DNA from: Anisakis pegreffii
Lineage: Eukaryota > Nematoda > Chromadorea > Rhabditida > Anisakidae
DNA: 64,000 bases
Direction of reading: 5' to 3'
Assembly (NCBI GenBank): GCA_035041965.1
Contig: JAPYMA010003040.1
Span: 124,001-188,000 of the forward strand
Part shown: piece by piece, positions 1 to 13,247 of the stretch
How positions within the stretch are numbered: the first letter of the stretch is position 1
How the letters are laid out: every line of letters begins with the position of its first letter
Position numbers and translations under genes: made by a program
Notes under the pieces: generated by a model
Seen by the model: the letters and a program-made list of their open reading frames with translations, nothing else
Databases searched by the model: none
What the model was told of the DNA's origin: nothing

Positions 1-676
1 ACAATGGCTAAACTTCAGCAGATGGTACCATACGCTAGAGAAGGCGATTCACAACTGCAGTTATTGCAACATATCATGGACTACATTTATTTCTTGCAGG
101 TATTTCTTTTTTACGATAATTTTGTCAACAACTGAGCTAAGTGGCAGGAAGAAATTGGAGATTTGAAAAATAGCAACTGAAGTTATTGCTGCTAAAGTTA
201 TTGCACTAATGTAGGCATTGTAATTTTATTGAAGTCTGCGATAAGCAAACTCCCTATGATGAGATATTCTTTAAAACATTTCTCGTTGTACGAAATTTTA
301 CCATTCATCAGCAAGCGAAGAAATGTGATTGAAAAGTGAATAAACTTATCATCAAATCCGAAATCATCCATGAATCTGCTCCTAATCGAGTGAGCATTTC
401 TAAGAATTCATATTTCCCTCATTTCGATGTGATTACTTTTACCCTGAGCGTCAAGCATTGATTAGAAATTGCTACTTGCATTTGTTGTTCTATGCTGCCA
501 ACTGTAATTTGACCCACAAAAAGTTGATGATTTTCTTTTTTTTCCAGCAACAGCTTCAAAAAGAGGATGCTGAGAATATGGTACCAATGGTGAGCGTGTC
601 TGACCTCAGTCGACTATTCTCGCAATTTTCAACCGATGCATCAAGAAGCGTGCAACATCATGTCTTATCGAATTGA
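1..676 (+). CDS. Id-like helix-loop-helix protein, 3' part (paralogue 1)
   Basis: Partial gene; its 5' end lies left of the window. Two exons are visible: 1-99 (frame starts at base 1) and 548-676, joined in phase 0 across a 448-base intron with GT at 100 and TTTCCAG before 548. Exon 1 encodes helix 1, loop and helix 2 of an HLH domain (starts TMAKLQQMVP, ends HIMDYIYFLQ). Exon 2 continues with QQLQKEDAE and ends in a short tail containing VSDLSRLFSQFST. About 21 of 33 HLH residues match the complete gene at 11775-12533, and the intron position is identical, so the two are tandem duplicates. Helix 2 (LLQHIMDYI..LQ) resembles Id/emc proteins, which lack a DNA-binding basic region and sequester bHLH partners in the nucleus. 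The basic region, if there is one, is outside the window. The Id assignment is inference from helix similarity. Confidence 0.75.
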
Positions 677-1664
677 ATTTGCTCCTCTCGACATTGTTTT
701 TTCTTGGATTGAGCTTTATGAATTTAACTATATTATATTTTGTACAGTTACTATTGTTTCCTCACCATTATTGCTGATGTCTCCATTGTTCGGGTTGATA
801 GAGCAAAAGCTTCCGATATAAAATTCTTCAAGATGTGATTCAATTGAAAGGAGCACAATTGTAAAACATGCCATTGCATTGAGAATGGTTCCTCGCTTCA
901 TGAACTAACTCAGATAATATATAAAATGAAAGTTCCGTTGACAAAATCACCTGACGGTGTGAAAAACTCTGGAGCAGAAAATTGATCACTTTGTGCAAAC
1001 GGACTACTTTGATGGAAGTGTTTTCACAATCTTATCGTCCGAGCATATGAATTTTCAGAGATTGAAATTCCAGGATATTTCTAGCTTCGAAAAAACTAGA
1101 TACTGATTTACATTTTGTATTGTGTTTGTTAATTCTGTTTCGTTGATGTGTTCTTTCATATTTTGAGATCGTGCAGAAATAAAGGTAAAGATGATTTATC
1201 TCTCGCATATTCAATCACCGACGTACACATTTTTGTTAGCATCCATACTCGATTCTCGCAGCGATATTAATGTTTGTCAATTATAAACAGCAATCAACAG
1301 CATTCCATAGGAATTGCCCATATGTATAGAGTGATGAAAAATTAGAATCACGTAAAGAAAAACGTAGTGAATTATTCCTTAGGAATATGAAATCGAACTG
1401 ATGATGGGAGCAAAAAATTTGTTAAAAACCGATTCCAGCAACTCATCAAGCTTCGCAGCTGTCATCAATGTCGCAAAAAAACAATTCATCAAGTGGGCAA
1501 ATTTGTGATGTCCATCAGTTCACGAAGTTTCTAATTATGTAGCAATTCATTATCGTCATCCGCCGACCTGCAGTAACCGAAGTTTTTATGCGTTCATTGA
1601 ACAAATTATCAGCTCAGTTTCAGTCGTCATTGTTCTGAGCAAACGTGAAATGCATTTGTTGAAT

Positions 1665-1696
1665 AACAAGTCACCCTTATATAAGGGTGACTTGTT
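1665..1696. repeat. Perfect 32-bp palindrome
   Basis: The left arm AACAAGTCACCCTTAT (1665-1680) is followed with no spacer by its exact reverse complement (1681-1696). The flanking bases 1664 and 1697 do not pair. It could form a cruciform or an RNA hairpin. No ORF or second copy was seen around it. Confidence 0.9.
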
Positions 1697-2173
1697 TGAA
1701 TGCTAAGAACCGGAAAAAATTTCAAATTCGAACCACTTCCCGTTGATGTTTTTAAGAAATATTCACCGAAGCAGATATGAATTGAAAATTCAGCTAATTC
1801 AACCCAAATGTCATGCCGATGTTATCGAATTGGTTTCTGTAATCAGTATCACATTTGCAGTCTAGTGTTCTTTGAACTAATATCGATGCGTGAAAATGAA
1901 TGATGTGTCAAAGCGTAATAAGCTTGCTCTGAGCGAATGATATAGTATTGGTGTGAATAGCGCATATGGATATGACAAGATGATTTCGTATTGTTAATTT
2001 TGGTTGAGATGATGTTGTGTGGTTGCTAATATGTAGTGTCTCTCTCTAACTTTCATGCGTTCAATCAAGCAATGAAGCATTGTAATATTGTCTTTTAGAC
2101 AACTGCTAAAGCATGACATCAACATCGTCGAAAAAGATGAAACTGGGCATTTATAAGTATAGATTATATAATA

Positions 2174-2193
2174 GCTGCTGCTGCTACTGCTAC
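2174..2193. repeat. Short CTG/CTA trinucleotide repeat
   Basis: About six trinucleotide units (GCTGCTGCTGCTACTGCTAC). Two CAGCTG E-box hexamers follow at about 2243 and 2291. No reading frame with splice sites covers it, so it is probably a simple microsatellite. Confidence 0.6.
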
Positions 2194-5100
2194 ATCAATG
2201 AATGTGTGTATGCATATTAGCTGAAGCTATCATTTGTGCTGTGCAGCTGTCGCATTCCACGCACAAATGACCAAATTCGATATGAGGCAGTTGCAGCTGT
2301 GAGTAACAGCATGTCCAGATAAAGTCTCTGCTTCCTAATCTAGTACCATTACTGCTATCTCTGCTATCATCATCATCTATCTATAGGCACAAATCATCCA
2401 CTCCACTCGATTCTATCCAAAATTGATCCCTCATTCATGCACTCTTTGCCTCAAGCCAAATATATCAACGTCTGTCCCATCAGTCAATCGAACTAAACGA
2501 GTGTACATGTTTCCGGGATCGCAGTATGCTCTCGAAAATGATATCTTAAGCATTTATGGACCACTTTATCCGAACGAAATCGTCTGTTCAATGTTAACTT
2601 CGAGAGTAAAAGTTTCCCAAGTGGGGACGTCCTAATTCACAATGGAAACAAGCATTCGGATGATAATTCCTTGCTCCACAGTACCACATATGAACTTTCT
2701 TTGTGAATCGTTTACTGCTGCTCAATAAAATGCAAATTGGCAACCATAAAAAAAGATGAGAAAATTTTGCTTGGTATAATTTTCTTCTTCGATCACACAT
2801 GAACTTCCTGATCACATATGCAATATGTTGCAATCAATGATCTACGTAATACGGTACTGCGCAATATTCTCTTAACAAACCAATATACAATATATGCCAA
2901 AGAAACAAAAACAAATGAAGGCAAGAATAAATTACGACTTCTGTTTTTCAAATGTTCAAATATACTTTGCACTGCTATATGATTCTGGCGGTACTTAATA
3001 TCCGTATTTGTGTTAAAATACTAACGACAAAAGGAGATGCCACAAATCGCACCAATCGTTATGATCATAAATTCTTCGAGGTAATAATGCACTATTCAAG
3101 TTAAAATGCCTTGGCAAATCTGTTTGTGTGCGGCCAGAAATATTCAATGAATATTGTGAGCAGAAAGTTGAGTTTATGATGAGTTTTAAGATGTTCACTG
3201 TGACCAGATCCGCGAATCATGTGAAACATAATGCCGAAATATTTCTTTTGATAATTATGAGGTTAATTTTGATAATTCTAAAAATTATGCGTATTCCGGA
3301 CAATACGCTCATGCCTCGCCTAAAATCAAGCTTAAATGTAAGCCTTAGTGTGACCTTGAGCCTAAGTCTAAATTGAGCCTCGCTCTAGGAGTAAAGTTCT
3401 CTCTCCACTCATTCCTTCTCCTCTCCCCTCCCTCTAAAGACAACCACGAAAAGAGTATACTACGAAATTTTTGCTGTACAACTGTGAGTAACATATTCTT
3501 GAACAGTTTCTTAGCTAATTACATGCAAATAGTGCGGTTCGCAAATACGGCCCCAATTTGAGGCTATTTGAGCAAAGTGAGTGGATGTGAAGCAACAAAC
3601 TCTGGTGCATGGAGAATTGAATAATCATTGAAGATAAGTCATAGTTAGGCTATTCAGGCATGCCAAAGCAGTTTTGTTATCTGCATTGCTACAGATCTGC
3701 AGCTTTTATCTCGTCTGGCCCCATTTGACTGAATGGTCATAATAGCTGAACGAATGGCTTGTGTGCGCAGATTGCGGCTAATCTCTCAATGGTCGGTATC
3801 CACACATAATCAGATATCAAAACATGTTTTGTGGAATGTTTTCAACGTATCACCATTTCATGGATTGTTTAACGTACTCACTATTTATACACTACTCTTA
3901 ACCATCTGAAAATTTACTGATAATCGTACTCGTTCAAAATCAATGCAGTTTTAATCACACATGAAATCAGCACATTTCCAGATCAGTTCCATTCGATTAA
4001 TTACTATTGTGAAGTGCCATGATACAGCTATGAAAAAAATGCAATAGATGCTTACACAGTTGACGACGATTCCGCATTAAGAGCCATTTGTTGCAAGCGA
4101 AACCGACGATCCATTACGTTCGGTTTACTTTTTACAGCTGCTTCGTATTCGGAAGTGATAGTGGAGCCAAGATGTCAAAGGAGAACAAAGAAAAATGAAA
4201 TGTGTCACACCTTGGTAAAAATTGGAATCATAGTTTTGTGTAGTATGCGTGATAAATCATTTGAGCATATAGTTTTGAGGATTTTGTTTAGCATTGATAC
4301 AGGTGCTGTGGGTTTCACTGAACGGGATAGAAGGATCAAACAGCTGCATTTTGAGCACCTGGTAAACAGGGCTGCACTCCTCGATGTGGTATAGCCTTTG
4401 AGAGGATCTGATGTGAACAGATGCTTAGTACTGCTGGATCAGTCGAATATATGCACAAAACATCTCCATCATTTGGGTAATACGCAATGATTTTCTTGAA
4501 ATGAGGGTTTATTCAACAAAAAAAGTTATTAACTTGCTTTGACCCGGATCAGAAATTAACATTGGAATGTATTGTCATTGGAGTGCAATGCATTAACATT
4601 GTCTATCATCAATGAGCAAATGTGCGCATCGTATTGTAAGCGATCGCACTAATGTCATTCATCTTCATGAAACACTATTCTATAATTATCAAGCGCATTC
4701 AAGCTTTTGTATGTATATCAAGATGGATAAGAATGTATACAGATGAACCATAACTCAGTTCTTCATCAAATAAACCAGTTCTACTTTAAAGCATATCGTT
4801 TTCGCAGACTGTTGTGAGTATTCCATGAACTGCTCCGATAGAAATGTAAGCCACTGTGCTCATTGCATTCAAAATGGCGAAAATGATATGAATAATTCGA
4901 GAAGCATGACATATGTGTGAATGTGTTATTACCATGATAAACTGAGGGTGTTCGAACAAGATGCATTTCCAGATGTGTTCCGTGATGATGGCGCAAATGA
5001 GCATTTGTTGTTTGGTTGATCCGTCTGCTTATCATCTGCCTCATTCAAAATGAAGCATATTCATCTGCTCATTTATTAGCTAATATCCCATTCAATACCT

Positions 5101-8100
5101 TTTTGTGTATCTAATATCTGCCATTCATATGCCATAGAAATTGTTTTCCGATTCCCAATGGTTCAGCGCAAATTCGATTCAAATGATTTATCAAATAGAA
5201 ACCATCGGAAAATCCTCGAGAATTTTTTGGATCATGAATGCGTAATATGTCAACCCATAAAGAGCAACGAAAAACTGGAAATGATCTCCTTCGTCCAACA
5301 ATGAATAACTTTTGGTTGCGAAGAAATGTAAATTAATAGTCGCAAATACGTATTTCGGTTTCATCCATTTTAAACGGTCATTTTATACGGTTATAGAGAA
5401 GTCACGAAGAAGAGAAATTCTTGTGCTGTATTTTGTTGATCACTATGCAAGTCTTCAGTCTCATCTGCGTGAGGCGTTTCTGAGGTTAAGACGTAACTAT
5501 TGCGCCAAAGAGCCTCATCTGTAAAAACACACCTAAGTAAATAATTGAATGGTCATTCATTATTGTCACTATTGGATCATTGTGCATGATGCTCTTGTAC
5601 GTTGGTATGTTATTTTATGCATTCATCCCTCCTGTTATATGTACATTTGGTCGGCATTCTTTACACTTTTGTTCAAAAAATACGATACAGAAGGGCAAAT
5701 TTGCGTAACCAGATGTTTTTCGAACGGAAACAAATAAAATATGATGGTGAAGTGCAATCCAGCATTATACACAACATCATCCAAGCGGCTTTATCACAAT
5801 CAACTGTATATGCGATAACCATCGGAGCATTTTCGAGGCATACAATGTCATGTTGGAAGTGAAGTTATGACGTTAATTGAAATAATACACGCTTCGTAAT
5901 GTTTATGCTTAGGTTCATTCTTTTGAGATACAAAAGTTGCTGACAAACTTAAGAGAGTGCTCGAAATTATAGTCACTTTCTAATGCAAACGGATCGAAAA
6001 AAAAAAGAACTAGGCATCGTTGCATAATTCAGTGATATTCGCATCAATCATGCGATTGGTTTAGATGAAATCAAACAAAGTGGATGGATGCATTCATTGG
6101 CGTCATATCGCGATAACTGTAATCAATCTTCTTCACAGTCCCATTTTAATTCATAATTCAATCATGCAAAAATTCTCAGCCTATTTGACACGTGTTCCTT
6201 CGATAAATGAAGAAAAAAAAGAGATCAATCAAGCACAGAAGAAGTGGTGAAAAGTTGATTAATGTATGGGAAAACGAATCAATTGTAAAAAATCTTTGCA
6301 CTGATTAGTACTGAAACAGGTTTTTGGTGACTTCAAAATGCGTTTTTGGCGAAAAAAAGTTAAGAAATGTTAATCGAAAACAATAGATTGCTGCTGCTGG
6401 TGCTGCAAATGACAGTCGATGCATTCGCATTCACACGTTACGAAATGATTTAAATAAATTTAGTTGCATTGTTCAAAATTTTGTCTGCGAATTTTCCCAT
6501 AATACTTGCATCGTATACATCTGTTTCGTCCAATCAGTCATTCACAATTTTTGTTCAAATTGTCAATTGCATGAATCAGTTGGCATTGATTGTCGTTTTG
6601 AGGAACTAACTGAGAGGAAGTGCGAAACTTACACAACTGAGAACGTGAAATTGACAAATTATTTCTCCATTGCTATCGAACGTGCAGGGTATTCGTCGTA
6701 CACAATCAGTGCGACCGAATGATACCATAGGATTGTAGTCATATGATTATCAAAGAAACCGCATCGAAATGTTCCAGGAGTGGTTTGGAGAAAAGAGACA
6801 ACAGATATCAAATGGAACGCATTTCAGTTCGCGAAATGGCTTTCAGGGAGTTGTAAAAGAGTAATTTAGTAATTTGTTGTGAAAGGAAAACAAAATAGAA
6901 ACTTTCTCACGGAGGAAGAGGCATTACTGTCATCAGTTTGTTGGTGATAATCATGTAAATGAGACTACTTTCACATTAAGGTGACAGATGATCTAATACA
7001 ATGAGACCGATCCGATAATTTCGGCACCATTCATGTTCGCTCAACAATCGCTCTTCGCAATTGGTAGCCGATATATCCATCATAATGCATCTGGCAATCA
7101 AACTGTCACCTTATGCTACCGTAAGATGGGATTTTTCGCTTTGATAGACATCGAAATACTCAAGGACGCCAGAATGGTCTGTCGGAATTCTCTGTGATAT
7201 GAAATCAGTTTAAAAAGATGCCGAGATAGAGGAGAAGCGTTCCATTGACCAGCTGCCAGACAGTTCAAAGGGGCACCGATGAGCTGATGAACAATATGAA
7301 ATTAATTTCAAGGTTCAGTTGATCGCTTCTGTCAATTATATGTGTTCTCCTAAATGTCGATTAACGTTATTGTCATAGTTTATTTGACTGTTACAAATTT
7401 TAGTCATGCAGATTGGAGACATTCTCAATGTTGTTCACTAGCAACAATCTTTTGGTATCGCTGTCAGCTATATGGAGCGATGATCAAATTTTGGATGATT
7501 CATAGTCTCGAAATACAGCTTACCCACACGATAGCATTATCAACGTTCCGCTCCGAGAACGATTTTGTTCATTGTCTTTATCAACGAATGGCAATCTTGT
7601 TCGGAACTGATCCATCTTTTGTTTAATGAACAACTTGAATTGCTCAACAATTTTTTCAGAATGCATAAAGAATAAACATCAAATTCTTGTTTTACCTGAA
7701 CATTTCATCAACACCCGCTACGAAGATGTGATGAACCATTGAATTGAAATTTTACAATGGGTCATTGCAACATTCTTAAGCAAGTGAATTTGCAAGCTTA
7801 ATATCGAAAAATGGAAAGCATTCGAGTGCTGTGAAGCTCTTAACCATTCAAACAAACATATTAATCTATAGACCATATTTAAGTGCAAATATTTCAAATA
7901 ATGGGTAATGTGAAGAAATGTTTCGAATCGCGTTCCCATAGCGTGTTCATCTCACATTTAATTGCACCTTTTTGACTGGGAAGGCAGCTGTCGCTTGATG
8001 TGATATATACCATTTGAATGGTGGTTATGCACAAACAAATACTTGAGAAACGGATCAGTGAATGCTTGATGGTATCATCGATCTCATCGTTGTTAAATAC

Positions 8101-11100
8101 AATCATGATACCGTGGGAAAGTAACTTTGAATTAAGGTTGTTCCTGTTGTTATCGTGGCCGATGCATACAAATGACATTTGATCATTTCTGTGAATGAGG
8201 ACATCTTTGAGGGCTTTTTATGGATGTGTTCAAGTATCATCATGTATTGATGCGATGAGAAAGAAGTGACTAATGTGAGGAAGTGTATTGTGAGAATACT
8301 TTTCTCGAAACGGAGCATCATTTTGATCAATAACGTCGAGTCATGAAATGAGGGAAGTTCAAGTTAAAAGCAAAAACAATTTGGTAAAAAATTTAAAAAC
8401 GATCTACTCGTATAGTTACATTGTGACATTGTCTCAACATCATCGTATCAATGCTTCAGCAAAGAAGTGTCATTCCGGACTATAGCAATGTTTTAAGGCA
8501 TCGCATTCATCGACCGAACGCATAAAGAAGGCTCCTAAATCGTCTCCCCTGCAGTGTGCTTGCTTTGAATGAGTGTCATGGAATAAAGTACATTTAATAA
8601 TTAGCACATAATAACTATGCACATCAAAAGCAGTGAATTAATGTGCGGTATAACTCAAAGCTTTATTGAAAGGTCACAGTGGTTTATTTATCTATTGTGG
8701 ATTATAGTACGATTACAAAGTCTGTAATTTGGTACGATCATTCCTCCATTATAATGCGAACGGAAATCCGTGTATGGATTATAGGCGATATTTGGCCTTT
8801 AACACCTTTTGAGTGTTGTCAAACACAATAATTAGTCAGTGTTGCGCCTGATTTACCGACAGTAGTCATTCATACACTATAATTTAGACGACCGCAAATA
8901 GAACTCATTGATAGGGCGTTTACCTTTTCGAAATTATTCTGAGGTGCGACATCATCTGTCGAATGCAACAAATGAAAAGAATCGAGTGAAATCAATACCC
9001 GAAGATGTGCTGTTGAAGTGATTATCGCCCATTTATTCTTACAGGCAAAAAAGTTAGCGCTTCATCTTTGAATGCTAGCCTAACGTAATCACTGAACGAA
9101 ACTCAGTTGATATTTTGCTGATCGGTACAGCAGATTGTTGCAATATGCTTAATAAGGCATTAAAACAGTTGCTGCTTTAGGTAGTCAGCATAAGCTATTA
9201 TTACGATCATTATTATTACGATTGTTATGGCAAATCCAGTAAGAGGGGACAGGTGTCTGAAGCTGTGATCACGGATTTCGATATTAGCTAGGCTCGATAC
9301 CACCAGCTGCAGTTTGTGTTTGCAACCAGGTGCGATTTGTTTCTTGCTTGAACTAAGCAACCTGCTTTAACCATCCAATTCATATCTAACAACTTCAGCT
9401 TACCTGGTTGACAAACCAACTACTGTGTCGAGCAATTATTACAACGGAACTAGACGTGCAGGCATTTGATTTCCTCAAAGTTTTCACTATCTGAAACAAA
9501 ACTCTGAATTGACATTGCACTTCAGAACGACGAAAATCAGATAAAGCAACTTTTTAATGACATGAGGAGCCTACCGTATGGAGGAAACTGAATTGACCAA
9601 TGAATCAATCGCACATTGCTGCCTGCCCTTCAGGAAAAAACTTGCCAATGCGCAAAATTCTGTCGCGGCATAAGATATGTTCCGTGAGATGAATAGTCGA
9701 AAAGAATTCAACAATTGATTTACAAGAGTTTTTCAATTTTTGTCTCTCTCCACGCAGTGAAATTGGGAATAATTCTTTTTTTTTATGACTGAGCCGAAAA
9801 GAATTACGCGCCTTTCAAAAATCGTGAATTTGCATAGTTTCTAATGTTGCTGATGTTTGTGTTGGAATTATCGATCGTAGTGAACTGGGAATTTACGACA
9901 TTGTGCAAAAAGAAAAGAAACTGCAACAGAACGACAATAATGAAACGTGATCAGAAGGTCAAAAGCGATGAAAGTGAACAGAAAATGATCAGCGAGTGGC
10001 ATCCTCATAGCTAATTGATTTGATCATTCCAATCGACTCGCTAGACCGACTTCTCCTGAGTTCGATGTTTTCGCATGAGGAGCTTTACAGTTCTAGTCAA
10101 CGAGCTATGTGGTCCTCCTCCTCCCCCATCCCCGATCCAAGCCTTAAATAGTAGTCAATAAAAATTTCATCCGAGGATCGGCATCACGAAATGAACTGTG
10201 TCATTTAACTTATATCTGTGTGGTGGCTGATTCTGGCATATGTAAGAAGATCTGTCAAGCATGTTCCGTTGTTCTATGATTAGTAGCGAGTCGTAACAGC
10301 ACGCCTGCTTATCATCTGCCAGCGGCCAGATTCATCTGCTAAGCAGGAAAAGCTATGAGCAGATGCCTATTAGCACAAATGTTATGTCCATATGTGAATC
10401 GTCTAAATACCAAATATCGACATCTTCATCAACAGCATCATTACATTACGCTTTCGTCGGTTTTAATCTCCGAAAGGGTTCTTCTCATATGATCCTTAAC
10501 ACCTGCTGTTCACTACCGTAGACATAACCTTTTCGATTGAAATAAATGAATGATTACAAGTCCACATTTAAAATCTGTCCGGAAGGATTATGGAAATTTT
10601 ACATCTCGCTATTTGATTCTCGCTTTCAAATCGAATCACTTACTTTAGCTGAACGCATCATTTTTTCATTAGTAACCCCACTGACTATATAATCTAATAG
10701 TATATGAAAGTTCATGAATGTTTCAAACATCTCAGACTCAAAATTATGACCCCAAACAGCCATCGTATCACCTCCATCAGATGTCAGTGACTTTCGTGAA
10801 AGCAATCGTTGTCATTCTCGAACAACCGTCACTAGTGTTGATACTGCAATATTTTGTTGTTAATATCTCCATAAAATTATCCGAGAATTTTAAGGAGCGG
10901 CTTACAGAGTGCCATATCCTAATTGTTCCATGCGATATTAAATTTATATATGACCCATAAAAATTTTTATGAATAAGTTTAATCACTCACTCTTATTGTG
11001 GTGTTGTGATGCGTAAGAAATTGATTTCTTTATTAAAGGACGCAAATTTGAAATATTGTGAAGGCTCCAAATTTACGTATGAGAGATGAATGCAAGAAAT

Positions 11101-11288
11101 TCTCGTGAAATGATTTTGAACAGTTTCATATGCTAACATTTTTGTCCTTGTTACTAGTCGAAAATGAATTTTCACATGAACTCAGAATGCAATTCAAAAC
11201 ATCGTACACTTCAAACGGTGCATGATAAAGATAAGAATAAACCATCGACGCATATATTTACAAGTGTTCATATCCGTTTATTGCAATG

Positions 11289-11517
11289 CACGTGCTCTAT
11301 CCATTGAAATTTCTCATCGTTCATTTCATTAATCGGCTTTTATCGTGATGCGATCAACACGAATAAATGCTGCTTAGGGATGATCATAATCATTGCATTT
11401 CCCAGAGTCTCACATCATTGTCCACAGGTGTGCTCCATTCCAGCGCATCACTATCCATACACAGCAATCACCTTTCCATCATCATAACGCACAGCTGTGT
11501 GCTGAATGACACCCTAT
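11289..11517 (+). promoter_or_regulatory. E-box cluster and TATA-like sequence upstream of HLH gene 2
   Basis: Three E-boxes lie within about 210 bp upstream of the complete HLH gene: CACGTG (11289-11294), CAGGTG (11425-11430) and CAGCTG (11492-11497). A TATA-like CTATAAG lies at about 11514. E-boxes are the sites of bHLH dimers, which Id-type proteins inhibit, so feedback control is conceivable. The sites are seen in the sequence. Their function is inference, and hexamers of this kind also occur by chance. Confidence 0.35.
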
Positions 11518-11774
11518 AAGTGGAGGCGTGCCATTTGCCTCCTCGAATACACCTTGAAATCGTCTACATTCGTACAAATACCCCATCATACATTCAATCT
11601 CCCAGCTCACATACCGCCCATTCAAAACCACAAAGCATCAATATTCAACACAACTATCCTGTTTGCTCCCAGTTTCGTTTCGTATCCGTGAGAGCATCAT
11701 CCTCATTTCTCACATCCCTTGCTGACAATTTCTTTGGATATTTTGGCCCTTCGAAGTTGACATCTTCTCAGGAA

Positions 11775-12533
11775 ATGAGATCAACTCCTCCGCCATCAGA
11801 AACTCGTCACTTTGTGGAAATGGATTCTGGATTCCACCGAACCATGCGCAAAAGCAAAGTGAACAAAGCTGCTCGAGAGAGAGTTGAACGTCGAAAAACG
11901 ATGGCAAAACTACAGAAGATGGTACCAACGGCTAAAGCGAACGATTCACCGTTGGAATTACTTATACATGTAATGGAGTATATTAGTGCATTACAGGTGA
12001 CATTTATTTGCATTTATTCCACTTTTGCATCAGTTAATTCAAAATCGTCACAATTTTATAAGAAGTTTTGTGAAATGGTTTCTTTTCATTCGAAAATTTC
12101 GCAAACATTTTATATCAAAAATATGGAATTTGACTCGGCTGCATTTATTGTTAGTATCTCACGTAATTTCATTGAAATATTTCTATTGTTAGTGAAAACA
12201 CCAAAATCTGCCGACATATTCCACTTCAATAAGCTGTTAGGCTTCCATTAATTTGATCCTGAGAGGTTTTGGCTGAGTGCTAATTGAAAGCAGAATAATT
12301 TGTACGGTCAAATTCAGCTTCCAACCTCATCAACAAATTAGAGGATCATTGCATCATTCTTTTCTAACTAATCAATTATTTTCCCAATTCAAGTTTAATT
12401 GCAGCGTCAACTAGAAGAAGATGATATGGAATCAGAGAATCGAGCTCCTCCGGCTGATGTCTCTGAATTGAGCCAAATTTTCGCGAATTTCTCAACAAGT
12501 TTCAATCTGATGTCGCAGAAGCAACACGCTTGA
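11775..12533 (+). CDS. Id-like helix-loop-helix protein (paralogue 2, complete)
   Basis: Two exons, 11775-11996 and 12405-12533, join in phase 0 and give 116 aa. I chose the ATG at 11775 because CTTCTCAG ends 3 bases before it, which looks like a spliced-leader acceptor. The frame is open further upstream (to 11520), but that part looks non-coding. Residues 25-41 are basic (KSKVNKAARERVERRK) and 42-80 form the HLH: helix 1 TMAKLQKMVP, then helix 2 LELLIHVMEYISALQRQL. Helix 2 resembles Id/emc (compare EILQHVIDYI.DLQ of Id proteins). The basic stretch lacks the usual bHLH ERxR spacing next to helix 1, so DNA binding is doubtful and an inhibitory role is more likely. The C-terminal tail carries VSELSQIFANFST, which is conserved in paralogue 1. 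An AATAAA lies at 12997. Family level is fairly sure; the exact orthologue is not. Confidence 0.8.
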
Positions 12534-12996
12534 ATGTGCCCGTTCCGATAAATCGACGAAACCTGATGATTACATATATAGAATTCTGTAAAGGGCTATG
12601 GAATATAGCAGTTCTGTCAAGTTTCTACGTCAGCTTGCGATCAGATGGGACGAATGAAAAAACCGCGACGGAGATGTGATGTTCGACTAGAGGCGAGAAA
12701 GCGCATAAGCTGAAAATTACTCTTAATGATGAGATAGTTCAGTTTGTTCCGGAGTCGTTTAAAAGAATTGTGTATGCAAATATTATGAACACTTTGAATG
12801 TTTTATTGTACAGTATATAGATTGATGCAGTGATTCTGTGATATAGGTAAGGGTGATTATCACCCGTGAACACTTCATATTTCTCTCAGTTATAACAATT
12901 GATGTTGATGTTCTGCTACTTCGTGTTTTATATGGATGCATATTTTGCTCGTTGTGATCACTGAAATATATAATGCACATTTTAGTGGAAATTTTC

Positions 12997-13002
12997 AATA
13001 AA
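12997..13002 (+). other. Possible polyadenylation signal of HLH gene 2
   Basis: An AATAAA hexamer lies about 460 bases after the stop codon at 12533. It is a plausible 3' end for the gene, but AATAAA is frequent in such AT-rich DNA. Confidence 0.3.
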
Positions 13003-13196
13003 GATTCTCAACTCAATAGTTGGATTGCAAATTCCATGAAACCTTAGGGATTAACGCAAATTTGGAGGATAAAAATAACAACTGAACGTTGTATTCGTTC
13101 ATTCTCTGTCAACCAAAACACGTCAACGTTTCTATTGAACATGGAAATGTTTCGGAAGTTGTATTAGCGAATGATTTTTATCACTTACAGGCGTAT

Positions 13197-13247
13197 CAGT
13201 ATTAGTATCACTCTTAGGAACATATTGCAGTATTAGTATCACTCTCA
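13197..13247. repeat. Tandem duplication, 31-bp period
   Basis: CAGTATTAGTATCACTCT occurs at 13197 and again at 13228, each followed by a diverged AACATATT. Two copies of a 31-bp unit in non-coding DNA. Confidence 0.75.

Larger units (their letters stand above)
677..11774. other. Intergenic region between the two HLH genes
   Basis: About 11 kb of AT-rich DNA. I see no ORF with splice sites and family motifs. It contains a 32-bp palindrome (1665-1696), a CTG/CTA trinucleotide patch (2174-2193) with nearby CAGCTG E-boxes (about 2243 and 2291), a patch with degenerate GCCTAA/TTAGGC-like units (about 3310-3395), and E-boxes just upstream of the next gene. Short ORFs here (for example at 2423-2635 and 7354-7626) have no recognisable content. 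The space could hold regulatory DNA for the HLH pair. Confidence 0.5.
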
